A stretch of DNA of 64,000 nt, taken from the NCBI RefSeq assembly GCF_008123425.1, contig NZ_VSSS01000078.1, positions 22,397-86,396 of the forward strand. Reading direction: 5' to 3'. The notes beneath the pieces are model-generated. The model saw only the letters and a program-made list of their open reading frames with translations, did not search any database and was not told the DNA's origin. Below are positions 27,520 through 38,101 of this stretch, piece by piece. Each line of letters begins with the position of its first letter. Position 1 is the stretch's first letter. The position numbers and the translations under genes are program-made. This DNA comes from Bradyrhizobium rifense. Its GTDB lineage: Bacteria; Pseudomonadota; Alphaproteobacteria; Rhizobiales; Xanthobacteraceae.

Positions 27520-27899
27520 CCTGTTGCGGCCGTCCGATGCGGTTGCCCCGGCGCGCGAGATTCCGCGAGGCTTCACCTCCCAAGTAGCGCCCGCATCGCC
27601 GTAATCGAAGTCGCCGGAGACTATAAGGATAATGTTCGCTTCCTGCCGCCTGCCGGTGCCACGGCCGGGGTCTGCGCCCGCGCTAGTGCTGGGCGGTTCG
27701 CTGCAATCGCATCTCAGGCTGTGCTTGCGTCAAGCTGCGATCACCGTTGCTCATTTGCCGAAACCGCATAGCCGGCAGGATCGACTGAATTTATTATGGA
27801 CCGCATTGAGACCGTGATGCGTGACTTCTCATGGTCATCATCCGCAAGTTGCGCAGCGACGAGCGGCTGCACCCTTAGCGACTGAGGAGCGCGCGCGGA
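27520..27899. other. intergenic region with regulon element
   Basis: No gene seen in about 380 bases. The only recognisable item is the element at 27756. Confidence 0.5.
27756..27771 (+). promoter_or_regulatory. TGCCG-N5-GCATAG element before Cache cyclase
   Basis: Exact element, 128 bases upstream of the cyclase start at 27900. Confidence 0.65.
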
Positions 27900-29797
27900 A
27901 TGTTGACATTTCGAACCTCACTCACCTTCGCTGTGATGGCTTTTATCGTCGCTCTTGCTGTTTTGCTGATCACCATTCAGGTCCGAACGCTTCGTTGGGC
28001 AACGAAGGAAGCTGCGTCCGCCTATATGGACGCAACCAGCTCGAAGGCCTTGGGACGTCTTCAGACGGAGATCACCGCGATAGCCTCGTTGGCGCATGTG
28101 CTGGCGACCAGTTCCAGCGTGACCGATTCAAATGAAAGAACCGAGACCGGCCCCGCGATCCCACTGTTCAAGGTCGCACTGCAGGAACTGCCCCAAATGG
28201 ACGGTATCTATGCCGGTTTCGAAAATGGCGCCTGGTTGCAGGTGCGGCGCATTGGCGATCTCAACGATGAGCAACGCGAGAGGCTTCGTGCGACGCCTGG
28301 GGCCATCGTTGCGATCAATTTGATCCGCCTGCGCAGAGTGGCGAACTTCCAGTGCGACGAATCTTTGAAGATCGGCAAGGCAACGAAGTCGGACAGCTTG
28401 ATCTATGGAAATACGAATACGACGCGCGCAAGCGGCCCTGGTATCGCGAGACGATGAAAGCCGACCGTCCGCTGGTCTCGTCGCCGTACCTTGCGTTTAG
28501 CATCGGTGCACCCGTGATCACGATAAGCGCACCCTTGCGAGGGAAAGTGCCTGGCGTCCTTGCCGCCGATCTCAAGCTCGACACCTTCAGCGATTTCGTC
28601 CAGGCGCAACGGCCCGGGGAGCACGGCATCGTCCTGATTTTCGACTCAATGGGTTCGCTCATAGCCCATCCCGATTTTGCGCAGTTCGTTGTCGATGCGA
28701 TGACACATCCATCCCAACGACAATTGCCAAACGTCAAGGAGATCAAAACCGGGGTCGTGGCGACAGCCTTACGAGCGTCGCTTGGTCGCGACCGCTATGA
28801 GGGTAGCAACCGCGACGACCGGGGCCGGGACTATCTGTTCAGGATGGCACAATTCACTCTGGGCGAGGAGTACACCGCCAACATTTTGCTGCTGGCGGTC
28901 CAGGATGACTTTGCTCAAAATGTTCGGAGCCTGCAGTTTACCGGACTAATGCTCGCAACTATCGCTGGCGCTGCCTTCATTCCCGTCGTTTGGATATTTG
29001 GCAGCGGAATGTCGCGAGCCTTGAAAAACATAACGGCTCAGGCGGTTAAGCTTCAGACGCTGGCTGCGCCTGACCCCTCGCCAGTCGCATCGCGCATTAA
29101 GGAAATTCACGAACTTGGCGGCGCCATGGAACTCGCGCAGCGCGCGATATGGTCATTCGCGCACTTTATCCCCAAGGAAATCGTCCGGGGAATCATCGAT
29201 AATTCCATCTCCACCGAGCTTGGCGGAGTCCGAGAGGAGATTACCGTCGTTTTCACCGACGTCCGGGATTTCACGTCGATCGCCGAGTCCGCGGACCCTG
29301 ATGTTCTCATGCACCAGATGTCACGTTATTTCTCCGTGCTTACAGAGGCGTTCCTCGCCGAAGGCGGAACGGTCGACAAATTCATTGGTGATGCGATGAT
29401 GGTGTTCTGGAACGCACCCAATCCGCAGCCTAACCACGTTGAGCGGGCCTGCCGGGCGGCCCTTGTGGGCAGAGCGGCGTGTGACAGGCTCAACTCCCAG
29501 TTTGAAACTGAAGGTTTAAAGCCATTCTTCACGCGCTTTGGCATTCACGTCGGAGATGCCGTCGTCGGCAATCTCGGGTCGACGGAGCGCATGAACTACA
29601 CAGCCCTTGGCAATACGGTAAATCTGGCAGCGCGCCTCGAAGGCCTGAACAAGCAGTTTGGGACCAATATCCTTGTGAGCGAAGGCGTCTATTTGCGGGC
29701 TCAACATTGTTTCCAGTTCAGAGCTTTGGAGTCGGTCCTGGCCAAGGGCATGACCAGGGAAACACGCGTTTTCGAGCTCGTCGGGGCATTGACATGA
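27900..29797 (+). pseudogene. Cache-domain class III adenylate/guanylate cyclase, one frameshift
   Basis: The first frame (from 27900, GGAG about 9 bases upstream) encodes a transmembrane helix and the start of an extracytoplasmic Cache sensor (MDGIYAGFENGAWLQVRRIG). At about 28318-28323 the frame slips by one base. The second frame continues without loss (DPPAQSGELPVRRIFEDRQG, WKYEYDARKRPWYRE) through a second helix and a full cyclase domain (VVFTDVRDFTSIAE, DKFIGDAMMVFWNAP, MNYTALGNTVNLAARLEG). Only one indel separates it from a complete receptor cyclase. Its stop overlaps the next start (ATGA at 29794). Confidence 0.85.
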
Positions 29798-31081
29798 AAT
29801 CAGCTTCGGTCCTGCGAGTTGTCGTTCTTGGATTGCTCGTCTTGCGGTTCGTGCTCGCCGGTCCGACGGTTCGCGCAGACGAAGCCACTATCAAAATCGG
29901 CATTTTGCATTCTCTGTCCGGCACCATGGCAATCAGCGAGTGAGTACTTAAGGACACGGTTCTGATGCTGGTAGCCCACCAGAACAGGAAAGGTGGGCTG
30001 CTCGGGCGGAAATTGGAACCGGTGGTCGTTGACCCGGCGTCCGATTGGGATGCCTTTGCCGAAAAAGCCCGGGAATTGCTCACGAAGGAAAAGGTCGCAG
30101 TCGTGTTCGGCTGCTGGACTTCCGCCTCCCGCAAATCCGTTCTGCCAATCTTCGAGCAGTTGAACGGCCTGCTCTTCTACCCCGTGCAATACGAGGGCGA
30201 AGAGAGCTCTCGCAACATCTTCTACACGGGAGCCACGCCCAATCAGCAGGCAATTCCGGCGGTTCGATATCTGATGAGCAAGGAAGGAGGCGAAGTTCGC
30301 AGGTGGTTTCTGCTTGGCACTGACTACGTTTATCCGCGCACAACAAACCGGTTCTTGAGCGCGTATTTGACGCCGAGGGCGTATCGCCAGAGGATATCAC
30401 GACGATTTATACGCCGTTCGGCTACTCCGAATGGCGAGGAATCGTCGAGCGGATCAGAGCCATCGGCTCGCAGGGAAAAAAGACCGCGGTCATATCAAAA
30501 TCAACGGAGATGCAAACACGTACTTCTATAGGGAACTCGCAGCCCAACACGTAGATGCCAAGGTAATTCCAGTCATGGCGTTCTCGATTGGTGACCGCGA
30601 ATTGCTCGGTGGTGATATCTTCCCCGTCGGGCACCTGGCGGCCTGGAATTACTACCAGTCGATCAAGTCACCAGAAAACGAAGCGTTCATCAAGATGTGG
30701 GCGGACTTCAACGAGCAACGAGAGAAAACTACAAATGACCCGATGGAAGCCACGTTCATTGGCTTCAGGATGTGGGCGCAAGCCGTTGTCCAAGCTCGCA
30801 CCACTGATGTCGATGCGGTCCGCCAGGCCATGTACGGTCAAAGAATCAAGGCGCCGAGCGGCTTCGAAGTTGTGATGAACACCAATCATCATCTTTCCAA
30901 GCCAGTGATGATTGGCAAAATAAATTCTTCGGGGACCTTTGGCGTTATTTGGCAGTCAATCAATCCGGTCCGCGCTGATGCCTGGAGCAAGTACCTCCCC
31001 GAAAGCGCCAAGCGTACGGCTGATTGGACCTTTCCCTGGGTCTGCGGGGGGTGCGTCGAGCCGACCTTCAAGGAATGGTGA
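29794..31081 (+). pseudogene. urea/short-chain-amide-type ABC substrate-binding protein, decayed
   Basis: It begins with a signal peptide and ATIKIGILHSLSGTMAISE, then an in-frame TGA at 29941-29943. It continues VLKDTVLMLVAHQN through FGCWTSASRKSVLPIFEQ, FYPVQYEGEESSRNIFYTGA and LLGTDYVYPRT. Frame is lost near 30335 (KPVLERVFDAEGVSPEDI in another frame) and again near 30505, after which INGDANTYFYRELAAQ runs to the end with GFEVVMNTNHHLSKPV and TFPWVCGGC. Sequence and order match UrtA/FmdD-type binding proteins. No permease or ATPase genes accompany it. One nonsense codon and two frameshifts. Confidence 0.85.
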
Positions 31082-31142
31082 CGTCTCGGCGTTTTCGGGC
31101 TACCAGACATCAAGCGACAACGATCACGACCTTCTATCAGAT

Positions 31143-32221
31143 TCAGAGGTAGAATTTATGGATGTCTACCGACGACTCGACACCCAGTTTGACGAAGTGT
31201 TTCGCGAGCCAGTCGCCTGCACATTTTCGCGCCTGGTCGCGAAGAAAAACGAGAAAGTCCCAATCGGCGTTGTACTTGCTTGTGGGACTAAGCGCACCCA
31301 TGAATTCGTCGTCGGCGATGCTGTGGATCAGCACATGTTTCAGCCCTTCGACGAGGCGTTTTGCGTGACAAGATTGGTGACGAAACTGACCGCCCGCATC
31401 TCCCGCATCAGCGACGAATTGAAGCTGATCTCGTTGATGCGGTTCAAAATATCGACAGCGGTGCGCGGCACCTCATTACGAAACAGCGGATTGATATGAA
31501 CGATGACAATGTCGGTGCTCTTGCAGTCGTAGATCAGCGGGAAGAGCGCCGGGTTTCCCATATAACCACCGTCCCAATAAGCTTCGCCGTCGATCTCGAC
31601 CGCGTGAAACATCGTGGGAAGACATGCCGAAGCCATCACGGCAGAGATTGAAATTTCCTTTCCGGCGAAGACCTTCACCTTGCCAGTACGAACGTTCGTC
31701 GCAGAGAGGAAGAGCTTGACCGGGCAGTCCGGGCGCCCCAACACGTTAAAATCGATCGATTGCTCGACCACTTCACGAAGCGGGTTATAGTCTGAAGGGT
31801 TGAACTCATATGGCGATAGGACGCGTGTCACGAACCCCATAAGGGAGAAAACAGGCGACCAGTTCAGCTTGTGATCCCCCAGCATTTGGTCGATAAAACT
31901 TGGCTGCAACGGCCCCGACCTGGCCGCATCGCTGACGCGCTTCCAATAGTTGGTAAGCGCTTTGCGTGCTCCTTCGCGACCGCCGATCGCAAGCCCATAG
32001 GCAAAGACCGCCGCATTCATCGCTCCGGCGCTGGTTGCACTGAGCCCCTCGAAGGCAAGACCTTTCTCGTCCAGGAGTCGGTCGAGTACACCCCAGGTAA
32101 ACGCACCGTGCGCTCCGCCCCCTTGGAGAGCCAGATTGATGGTCCTGGAGGATACCGGTTCGTGGCCGGCTCTCCCAGCTGCCTCGAGCATTTCCGCTGA
32201 TTTCCGCTCTGAAGTAGCCAT
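31143..32221 (-). pseudogene. patatin-like phospholipase, frameshifted near the C-terminus
   Basis: From ATG 32221 the protein has a Gly-rich oxyanion loop (GGGAHGAFTWGVLDRL), nucleophile motif SATSAGAMNAAV and catalytic Asp in WDGGYMGNPALF, all intact. In an A-run (CAAAACG) near 31355 one base is missing. The original frame ends at 31340, while the other frame continues RLVEGLKHVLIHSIADDEF to 31143. The catalytic core is complete, so the truncated product might still fold. The regulon element lies 70 bases upstream. Confidence 0.8.
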
Positions 32222-32291
32222 TGCCGAACCGCGACCCTGGTCGCCCGCATGCATGTCGCCGCGAGAACCTACGGCATAGTCTTTCCTCCGC

Positions 32292-32307
32292 CTATGCAAA
32301 AACGGCA
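32292..32307 (-). promoter_or_regulatory. TGCCG-N5-GCATAG element before patatin gene
   Basis: Exact element, flanked by further A-tract (CTATGC-AAAAA-CGGCAAA), 70 bases before ATG 32221. Confidence 0.7.
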
Positions 32308-32430
32308 AATGGCTGCCGCTTCGTATCAGAACGCCGCACTTCCGAATCTGGCCGATTCCGTTGAAAGGCCGGAAGTAGTTTGTTGTAATGGCGCGAGCGC
32401 CGACGCGGCCGAAGGATGGCTCAACAGTTC

Positions 32431-33570
32431 TTATGCGAGCCTTGGGGTTGGCATCTTAATCAGCTTGGCCATCATGCGGAGGTTCTGGGCGGTGGCTGCA
32501 AGGGTGAACTCGTCAGGCGCGCCGTTTGGACCTCGCAAACGTAAACGGTCGAGTTTGATGTGGGAAATGCACCTGCGAATATTCCTGTCGTTATTCATGA
32601 ATACCTTTTGCGCTTGAGGTGCGCGAACAACATCTCGATCTTCTTGCGGAGCCGACCCGAAGTTCGGCCCTCCCACGGATCTTGCGATCCGGCGTGCCAT
32701 GTCGCGAGCGCCCTCGTAGATTGAGCGCGGTACCCGCCGTGAGGCCTGCTTGGGGTCGGGACTTCAATGCGCAGCGATCACAATCGCGCTTGCTGGCGAG
32801 GTAACCCATGGTGGCACCATCATTCACCAGCGTTCCGGTCGTAGAAGAACTTTGCCACTGGGGCAACGATAGACGTCCCTGGCATGGTCATAGGTCAAGT
32901 CGTCGCGCGAGAAGATCCCGTCTGTGCGAGCCGATTTGTCGGAGACTGTAACATGCGGCCCGATGCCATGCGCGTAGACCAGCCAGGCGAGCATCTCGGC
33001 CGAGCCGTAGCTGCTGTCACCGATGAGCCGGCTCGGATAGAGGTCAAACCGCTCCAGCGAGCGCTCCATCATGCGCTTGGTGGCCAATGCCTGCGCCTGC
33101 CGGATTGCCGTCGTCGCCTCAACACCGAAGATGATCGCGTTCTCGATGTCGATCAGGTAGTTCGTCGAGTAGGCAAAAAAGCTTGGCCGCCGTGCGCCCC
33201 CGTCCAGCGCGCCGCCGGGTCGGAGGGCGACACAAACTTCGGGGTAACCTCGGTCGCTGCTCCGAAGGCTGCATCATCGAGGACAGTTGGATACTCATCG
33301 ATGGCTCGTCCGGCAGCCGCCGGCGGAAGTCCCTTGTCGCTCTCGGTGCTCTTCTGCCGATTGGCGTCGGCCTTGATCAAGCTCGCATCGACTGCAAACC
33401 ACCGACCAGCCGCTCCTCATGCAGCGGCGCAACTCGCTCTCGAACACGCGTCGGAAGAGATCGCTCTGCCTGAAGCGGCCGTGCCTGTTCTTGGAGAACG
33501 TCGAGTGATCCGCGGAGACTGAGCCGGCAGAACCACCGGTAAGCAAAATTTGGCGCAACTGCATACTGTG
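32431..33570 (-). mobile_element. IS1182-family transposase, degenerate
   Basis: Minus-strand pieces in several frames form one transposase: VSADHSTFSKNRHGRFRQSD, SLIKADANRQKS, AAFGAATEVTPKF, ERFDLYPSRLIGDSSYGSAEM, FSRDDLTYDHARDVYRCPSG, LDRLRLRGPNGAPDEFTLAA. The N-terminus is missing and frameshifts break the catalytic part. Its C-terminal end lies about 120 bases before the patatin promoter element. Confidence 0.8.
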
Positions 33571-33876
33571 ACTGGAGTCACAGAGCGTGCCAGATGGCTT
33601 GCAGCGATTTCGCCCGCATTCTGCGCGGGAGGTTGTGCGCTGAGACTAATCGGTTCAAGCTGGATAAACGCCAGCTCGGAACAGATAATTTCCAGAGCGA
33701 TCTCAGTTGCTGAGCGCGAAAAGCAGCAGCAGGCTCGTTCGCAACCGCAATAACGGCGGCTCGACACAGGGCCATTGTGGCGAGGCTCACATGTTTAGCA
33801 CATCCTCGTCACGCGGTACCTCGGCCTATTTTGAAAGTTTGACGCGAGCCGGCCAACGAATCAAGGTGGCGGCAAG

Positions 33877-35126
33877 GTGGTGGCGTTCGCGCTCGTCGCC
33901 GCGGTCGTTGCTGCAAGTTTGAACGCCACGTTTGGAGATACGCCGGCCGCACGACGCTTTTCGCAACCGGGCCTTCAGCGGATCGGTGATTATCTACGAC
34001 ATGAGATCGCGATCGGTAAAATTCCCGGCGCGATCTTTTTGATCCAGCAGCACGGAAAGCCAGTCTATTATGAGAAATTCGGCCTGCGCGACGTCGCAAC
34101 CAAGGTACCGATGACGGATGACACCATCTTTCGGTTCTATTCGATGTCGAAGCCTATCACATCGGTTGCCGTGCTGATGCTGGTGGACGACGGCAAGCTG
34201 TCGCTCGATGACCCCCTCTCCAAATACATTCCGGCCTTTGCCGACGTAAAGGTCGGCGTGGAAACGCCCGACGCGACTGGAAAGCCAGTGTTTACGCTGG
34301 AACCGCTCAAGCGCCCGATCACCGTACTCGATCTGATGCGACAAACATCCGGTATCACCTACGGGTTTTACGGCGACGGCCCCGTGCAAAAACTCTATCG
34401 GCAGGCCGACCTTTACGGCGGCGATTTTGACAACGCCGAGTTCGCTGCGCGCCTGGCGAACCTGCCGCTCGGCGAGCAGCCGGGCACGACATGGACCTAT
34501 AGCCATTCCGTTGATGTGCTCGGGAGGGTGATCGAGGTGGTTTCGGGACAATCGCTGTTTCAGTTCGAGAAGGAGCGGCTGCTGGATCCCCTTGGCATGA
34601 GCCATACCGCGTTTTTTGTCGCGGACGAGGCGAAGCGCCCGTTGGTCGCCCAGTTCCTGCCGGATGATCTGATAGACCCGCCCATTGCTGGAATCAGGGA
34701 CCGATGGTGCATAGGCGCTGGGAATCCGGTGGTGCCGGAATGGTAGGGACGACCGGCGACTACGCGCGCTTTGTGCAGATGCTCCTGAATGGCGGCACGC
34801 TTGACGGACGACGCTATCTGAAACCGGAGACGGTGGCCCTGATGACGTCGGACCAAATCGGTCCCGGGAGCGGAATCGCACCCGCCAATGTCTATTTTCT
34901 GGCAGTCCACGCCGGATTCGGATTGGGCGTTGCCGTGCTCACATCGCCGCAGCCGAAGAGGCCGTGGCCGCCAGGCATATATGGATGGGATGGCGTGGCC
35001 GGCACCTTTTTCTTTGTTGACCCGAATGACGATCTGTTCGCGATCTGCATGATGCAGTCACCATCGCACCGCGGGCGGATCGAGACGGAGCTGGCGCCGC
35101 TGATTTTCAATGCGATGGTGAGGTAG
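33877..35126 (+). pseudogene. serine beta-lactamase-fold hydrolase, one frameshift
   Basis: The first frame has an N-terminal hydrophobic segment, the SxxK nucleophile (FRFYSMSKPITSVAV), a Tyr motif (TWTYSHSVDVLGRVIE) and FQFEKERLLDPLGMSHTAFF. Near 34695-34705 it slips by one base. The second frame continues HRRWESGGAGMVGTTGDYARF to GWDGVAGTFFFVDPNDD and the end. All class C/esterase-type parts are present over the two frames. The start codon is not certain (a GTG near 33877). Confidence 0.8.
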
Positions 35127-35352
35127 GCTGCCAAAGCTTGATCGACTTCAGGGACCAATCGCGATTGCGTTAGCCCGCAATGCATTCAGCTCCTACCTCG
35201 AGTTGCCCGCGTCACTCCTTGGCCGCGCCGGCGAGGTGATCGCTTTGCATTGAATGAGTCCGGTATTGATGCTGTGGACGGCTCCTCCACCGGCACGAGA
35301 GTGCCAAGGAATGGGAGCCGTTTGAGGCTCCTACGATTCGGAGGAGCAGCCT

Positions 35353-36383
35353 ATGCAGTCAATTTCGACAGTCGGCCTGGATATCGCGAAGTCGGTCTTT
35401 CAAGTGCATGGCGTTGATGCAGCCGGCCAGGTGGTCGTACACCGTCAGTTGCGGCGCCGGTACGTCCTGGCGTTTTTCCAGAAGCTGCCGCCATGTCGAA
35501 GCTTGCGCTTCATCGCACCATTGGTCCCGCGAGCTGCAGGGGTTGGGGCATACGGTGCGATTGATGCCTCCGGCCTACGTGAAGCCCTACGTCAAGCGGC
35601 AGGAAAACGACAGCACCGACGCGGAGGCGATTTGCGAGGGGGTCACGCGACCCAATATGCGGTTCGTGCCGACCAGGACGGCCGAGCAACAGAGCTGTCT
35701 GATGCTTCACCGAGCGCGCCATCTCTTCATCCGCCAGCAGACGGCCGTGATCAACTCAATCCGCGGCCTATCTCGCCGAGTTCGGGATTGTCGCCCCTGT
35801 CGGGCGCAGGGGTGTCGAGCAACTGCTGGAAGTCGTCGCCGATACAGCCGACCCCCGGGTCGCCGAGGTCGCTGCGTGTGCTCTCGGCAGTCAGTTGCGG
35901 GCATTGAAGGCTCAAATCCTGGAGTTCGACCGACGCATCATCGCCTGGCATCGATCAAGCGCGACGAGCAAACTGCTGGACGCGATCCCCGGCGTCGGGC
36001 CGGCGTTGGCAACAGCCTTGGTCGCCAGCATTGCGGATCCCAAGGCTTTCCGATCGGGACGGGAATTCTCGGCCTGGGTGGGACTCGTGCCGAAGCAGAA
36101 CGCGAGCGGGGGCAAGGACAAGCTTGGCAGTATCGGCAAACAAGGCGATCGCTATTTGTACAGCCTGTTCACGGCTGGCGCGCTCGCCGTCATCCGGTAT
36201 GCCAAGATCCATGGCACCGATCATCGGCCCTGGCTCACTCGATTGTTGGCCCGGCGCCCCGCCAAGGTTGCCGCTATCGCACTCGCCAACAAACTCGCCC
36301 GGCATGATGGCCCGGAACGAACGCTACAAGCAACCCGCCGCTCTCGCGGCGTCAATGAGATCACACGGGAAAGCCCGGCGTGA
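35353..36383 (+). mobile_element. IS110-family transposase, frameshifted
   Basis: The N-terminal RuvC-like DEDD domain starts STVGLDIAKSVFQVHGVDA. After a shift near 35500 it continues EACASSHHWSRELQGLGHT and PPAYVKPYVKRQENDSTDAE. After another near 35762 it reads YLAEFGIVAPVGRRGVEQLL, LLDAIPGVGPALATALVAS and GDRYLYSLFTAGALAVI. A last shift near 36300 affects the tail. Three indels make it inactive. GGAGGAG precedes ATG 35353. Confidence 0.85.
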
Positions 36384-36733
36384 CGTAACGGTTGGGAAGG
36401 CGAACACAAGTAATGCAGTGCCGGTCGATCCGGCGATCAGGACAACCCACATGGGCCATAGCATCCTCGAATGCGAAGTATTGACCTGATCCGCGGAGGG
36501 CATTATGGCCAGCGGTCATGTGAACCGCGTAAACAGGCGGAACACATGGCTGCTCCGACCAATGCTGCGACGTGAAGATTCTTCTTGCCAACCTGGAGCC
36601 GTCCACACATGGCCCATCGCTTCCGTTGACGCGGTGCGTCGGCTGGTCTGGTATCGAGGGTAGAGCAGAATCATCGCCTGCGGTGTATACCGCCGCCTTT
36701 GACCCAAAGCGGTTCTCGAACTTGGCCCGCGAC
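36384..36733. other. IS110 right flank, no gene seen
   Basis: About 350 bases between the IS110 relic and the AraC gene. No convincing ORF or terminator. Confidence 0.4.
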
Positions 36734-37720
36734 TCACGCAACAAGCTGTGAGGGGCGACCCGCTCTGGTCGGTCGGTCGTTTGGCGGGCGACGAAGAGTA
36801 GCAAGCGGCCGCTCGTTAAATAATTCGCGATAGGCAACTGAAAAGCGACCGAGTTCCCAGAACCCATGTGACATGGCAATCTCCGTGACCGTTGCGGAGC
36901 AGGATGTTGCTTGCTCCAACGCGCGGCGAACAAGGTGCATTCTCCGCAAGTTTAGATAACGGATAGGCCCCATTCCCAAGTGGTTCTCACAGGCAGCCCG
37001 CAGCGTTCGCTCAGCTACCCCGACAGCCGCGCAGACCTGTTCTAAATTCAATGGTGAATTGGGGTGCGCATCTAAAAATGCCTCGAACCGGGCAACGATA
37101 GTCCTGTGTCCTGGCCCAGCCATCTTCATTTTCGAAGCATTGCAATCGGTCAGACAGGCGAGCAAGGCGTGGGTCAACTTATGCTCAACCGCGCGAATAA
37201 CCTCGGGAAACTCTAGAAGCTCCGGGGTCGCATTGGAGAAAGCTCCGACCATCGCATGTAGTTCAAGCAATCGTTTCATCAGCTCTGGCGCGGGCCGGAG
37301 AAAGCGGGCGCAGGGCTCCGGTTGCCATTCGAAACCCATCATCGATTTGGACGCTGCGGCAAGATCGCTCGGCCTAATTGACACACCACCGAGGCGGTAT
37401 CTTCCGGTTGTCACGACGTGCTGCATGTCGCAGTCGTTGGCGCACAGTTCACCCGGCGAAAATAGCTGGCCTCGGTTGTACACCTCCGGCTGATCTTCGG
37501 TCAGGAAGGTGAACACCTTGCGGTCCGGCCTGATCGCGCCTCTATGCACACGCGACAGAGTTTCCTCGAAGCGTTGCATCCACAGTTGGTCCAACGTCAC
37601 TTGCGTGAGCTGGGCCTCGAACACCCCCTTCGAGGTTGGCAATACCTCTATATCGGCGGACCGGATATTCGCTGAGTACTGCGCAGGGTCAGCGAAAAGG
37701 AGGATTCTACTACGCTTCAC
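36734..37720 (-). CDS. AraC family transcriptional regulator (copy 3)
   Basis: I start at GTG 37720 because CGGAG lies 7 bases upstream and this aligns with copy 2's start. The product has 328 residues: sensor half (ADIEVLPTSKGVFEAQLTQV, FLTEDQPEVYNRGQ) and AraC domain (NLEQVCAAVGVAERTLRAAC, ENHLGMGPIRYLNLRRMHLV, VTEIAMSHGFWELGRFSVAY). It is intact and the closest relative of copy 2 and the broken copy. The element at 37795 is 74 bases upstream, so autoregulation is plausible. Confidence 0.92.
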   Translation of the reverse strand: MKRSRILLFADPAQYSANIRSADIEVLPTSKGVFEAQLTQVTLDQLWMQRFEETLSRVHRGAIRPDRKVFTFLTEDQPEVYNRGQLFSPGELCANDCDMQHVVTTGRYRLGGVSIRPSDLAAASKSMMGFEWQPEPCARFLRPAPELMKRLLELHAMVGAFSNATPELLEFPEVIRAVEHKLTHALLACLTDCNASKMKMAGPGHRTIVARFEAFLDAHPNSPLNLEQVCAAVGVAERTLRAACENHLGMGPIRYLNLRRMHLVRRALEQATSCSATVTEIAMSHGFWELGRFSVAYRELFNERPLATLRRPPNDRPTRAGRPSQLVA

Positions 37721-37794
37721 TTTTGTGCTCCGATGGTACGCATACACCCTGAGCGAGCAACAGCACTGAGCCTAATATGACTAAAGTCCCAAGA

Positions 37795-37810
37795 CTATGC
37801 AAAATCGGCC
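37795..37810 (-). promoter_or_regulatory. TGCCG-N5-GCATAG element variant before AraC copy 3
   Basis: One mismatch (GGCCG in gene sense). It forms a back-to-back pair with 37833, like the 15049/15090 pair. Confidence 0.6.
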
Positions 37811-37832
37811 AAAATCGACAATTATTGAGCGA

Positions 37833-37848
37833 TGCCCAAATCGCATAG
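37833..37848 (+). promoter_or_regulatory. TGCCG-N5-GCATAG element variant facing plus strand
   Basis: One mismatch (TGCCC). It points towards the small LLQLA-type ORF near 37991. Confidence 0.45.
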
Positions 37849-37990
37849 GTTGTGTGTCGTAAGAGCGACAGACTTCTCAGCGCGCGAACAATCAAGCATT
37901 CTGGAGCGCTTCGGGCGGTGATCAAGGAAGGAGAGGAGCGATGAGCGAAGCCATTGACCGCAGTGCAGTGCGGCGAAAGGCGAGAGTGCG

Positions 37991-38101
37991 ATGCGACGGG
38001 AAGCCGCGTCCCTGCCACCATCATGCGAGCAGGAGCGGTTGCTGCAGTTGGCAGATGGATACCGGATGCTCGCGAGCCTCAAGAGGTGCTTCGAGAAGTG
38101 A
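37991..38101 (+). pseudogene. small LLQLAxxYR-type protein, probable truncated copy
   Basis: A 36-residue frame reads REAASLPPSCEQERLLQLAD followed by GYRMLASLKR, matching the C-terminal half of the small protein at 15215. The expected N-terminal half lies in another frame starting at ATG 37941 (GGAG upstream), so a frameshift is likely. Both copies sit on the plus strand next to an AraC gene with paired elements. Confidence 0.45.

Noticed and set aside
34703..34717. CCG-N5-GCATAG resembling the regulon element
   Set aside because: It lies inside a coding region, in front of no gene start, and lacks the leading TG.
33994..34881. A 295-codon minus-strand frame
   Set aside because: Shadow of the beta-lactamase-fold gene, with Arg/His-rich composition typical of antisense frames in GC-rich DNA.
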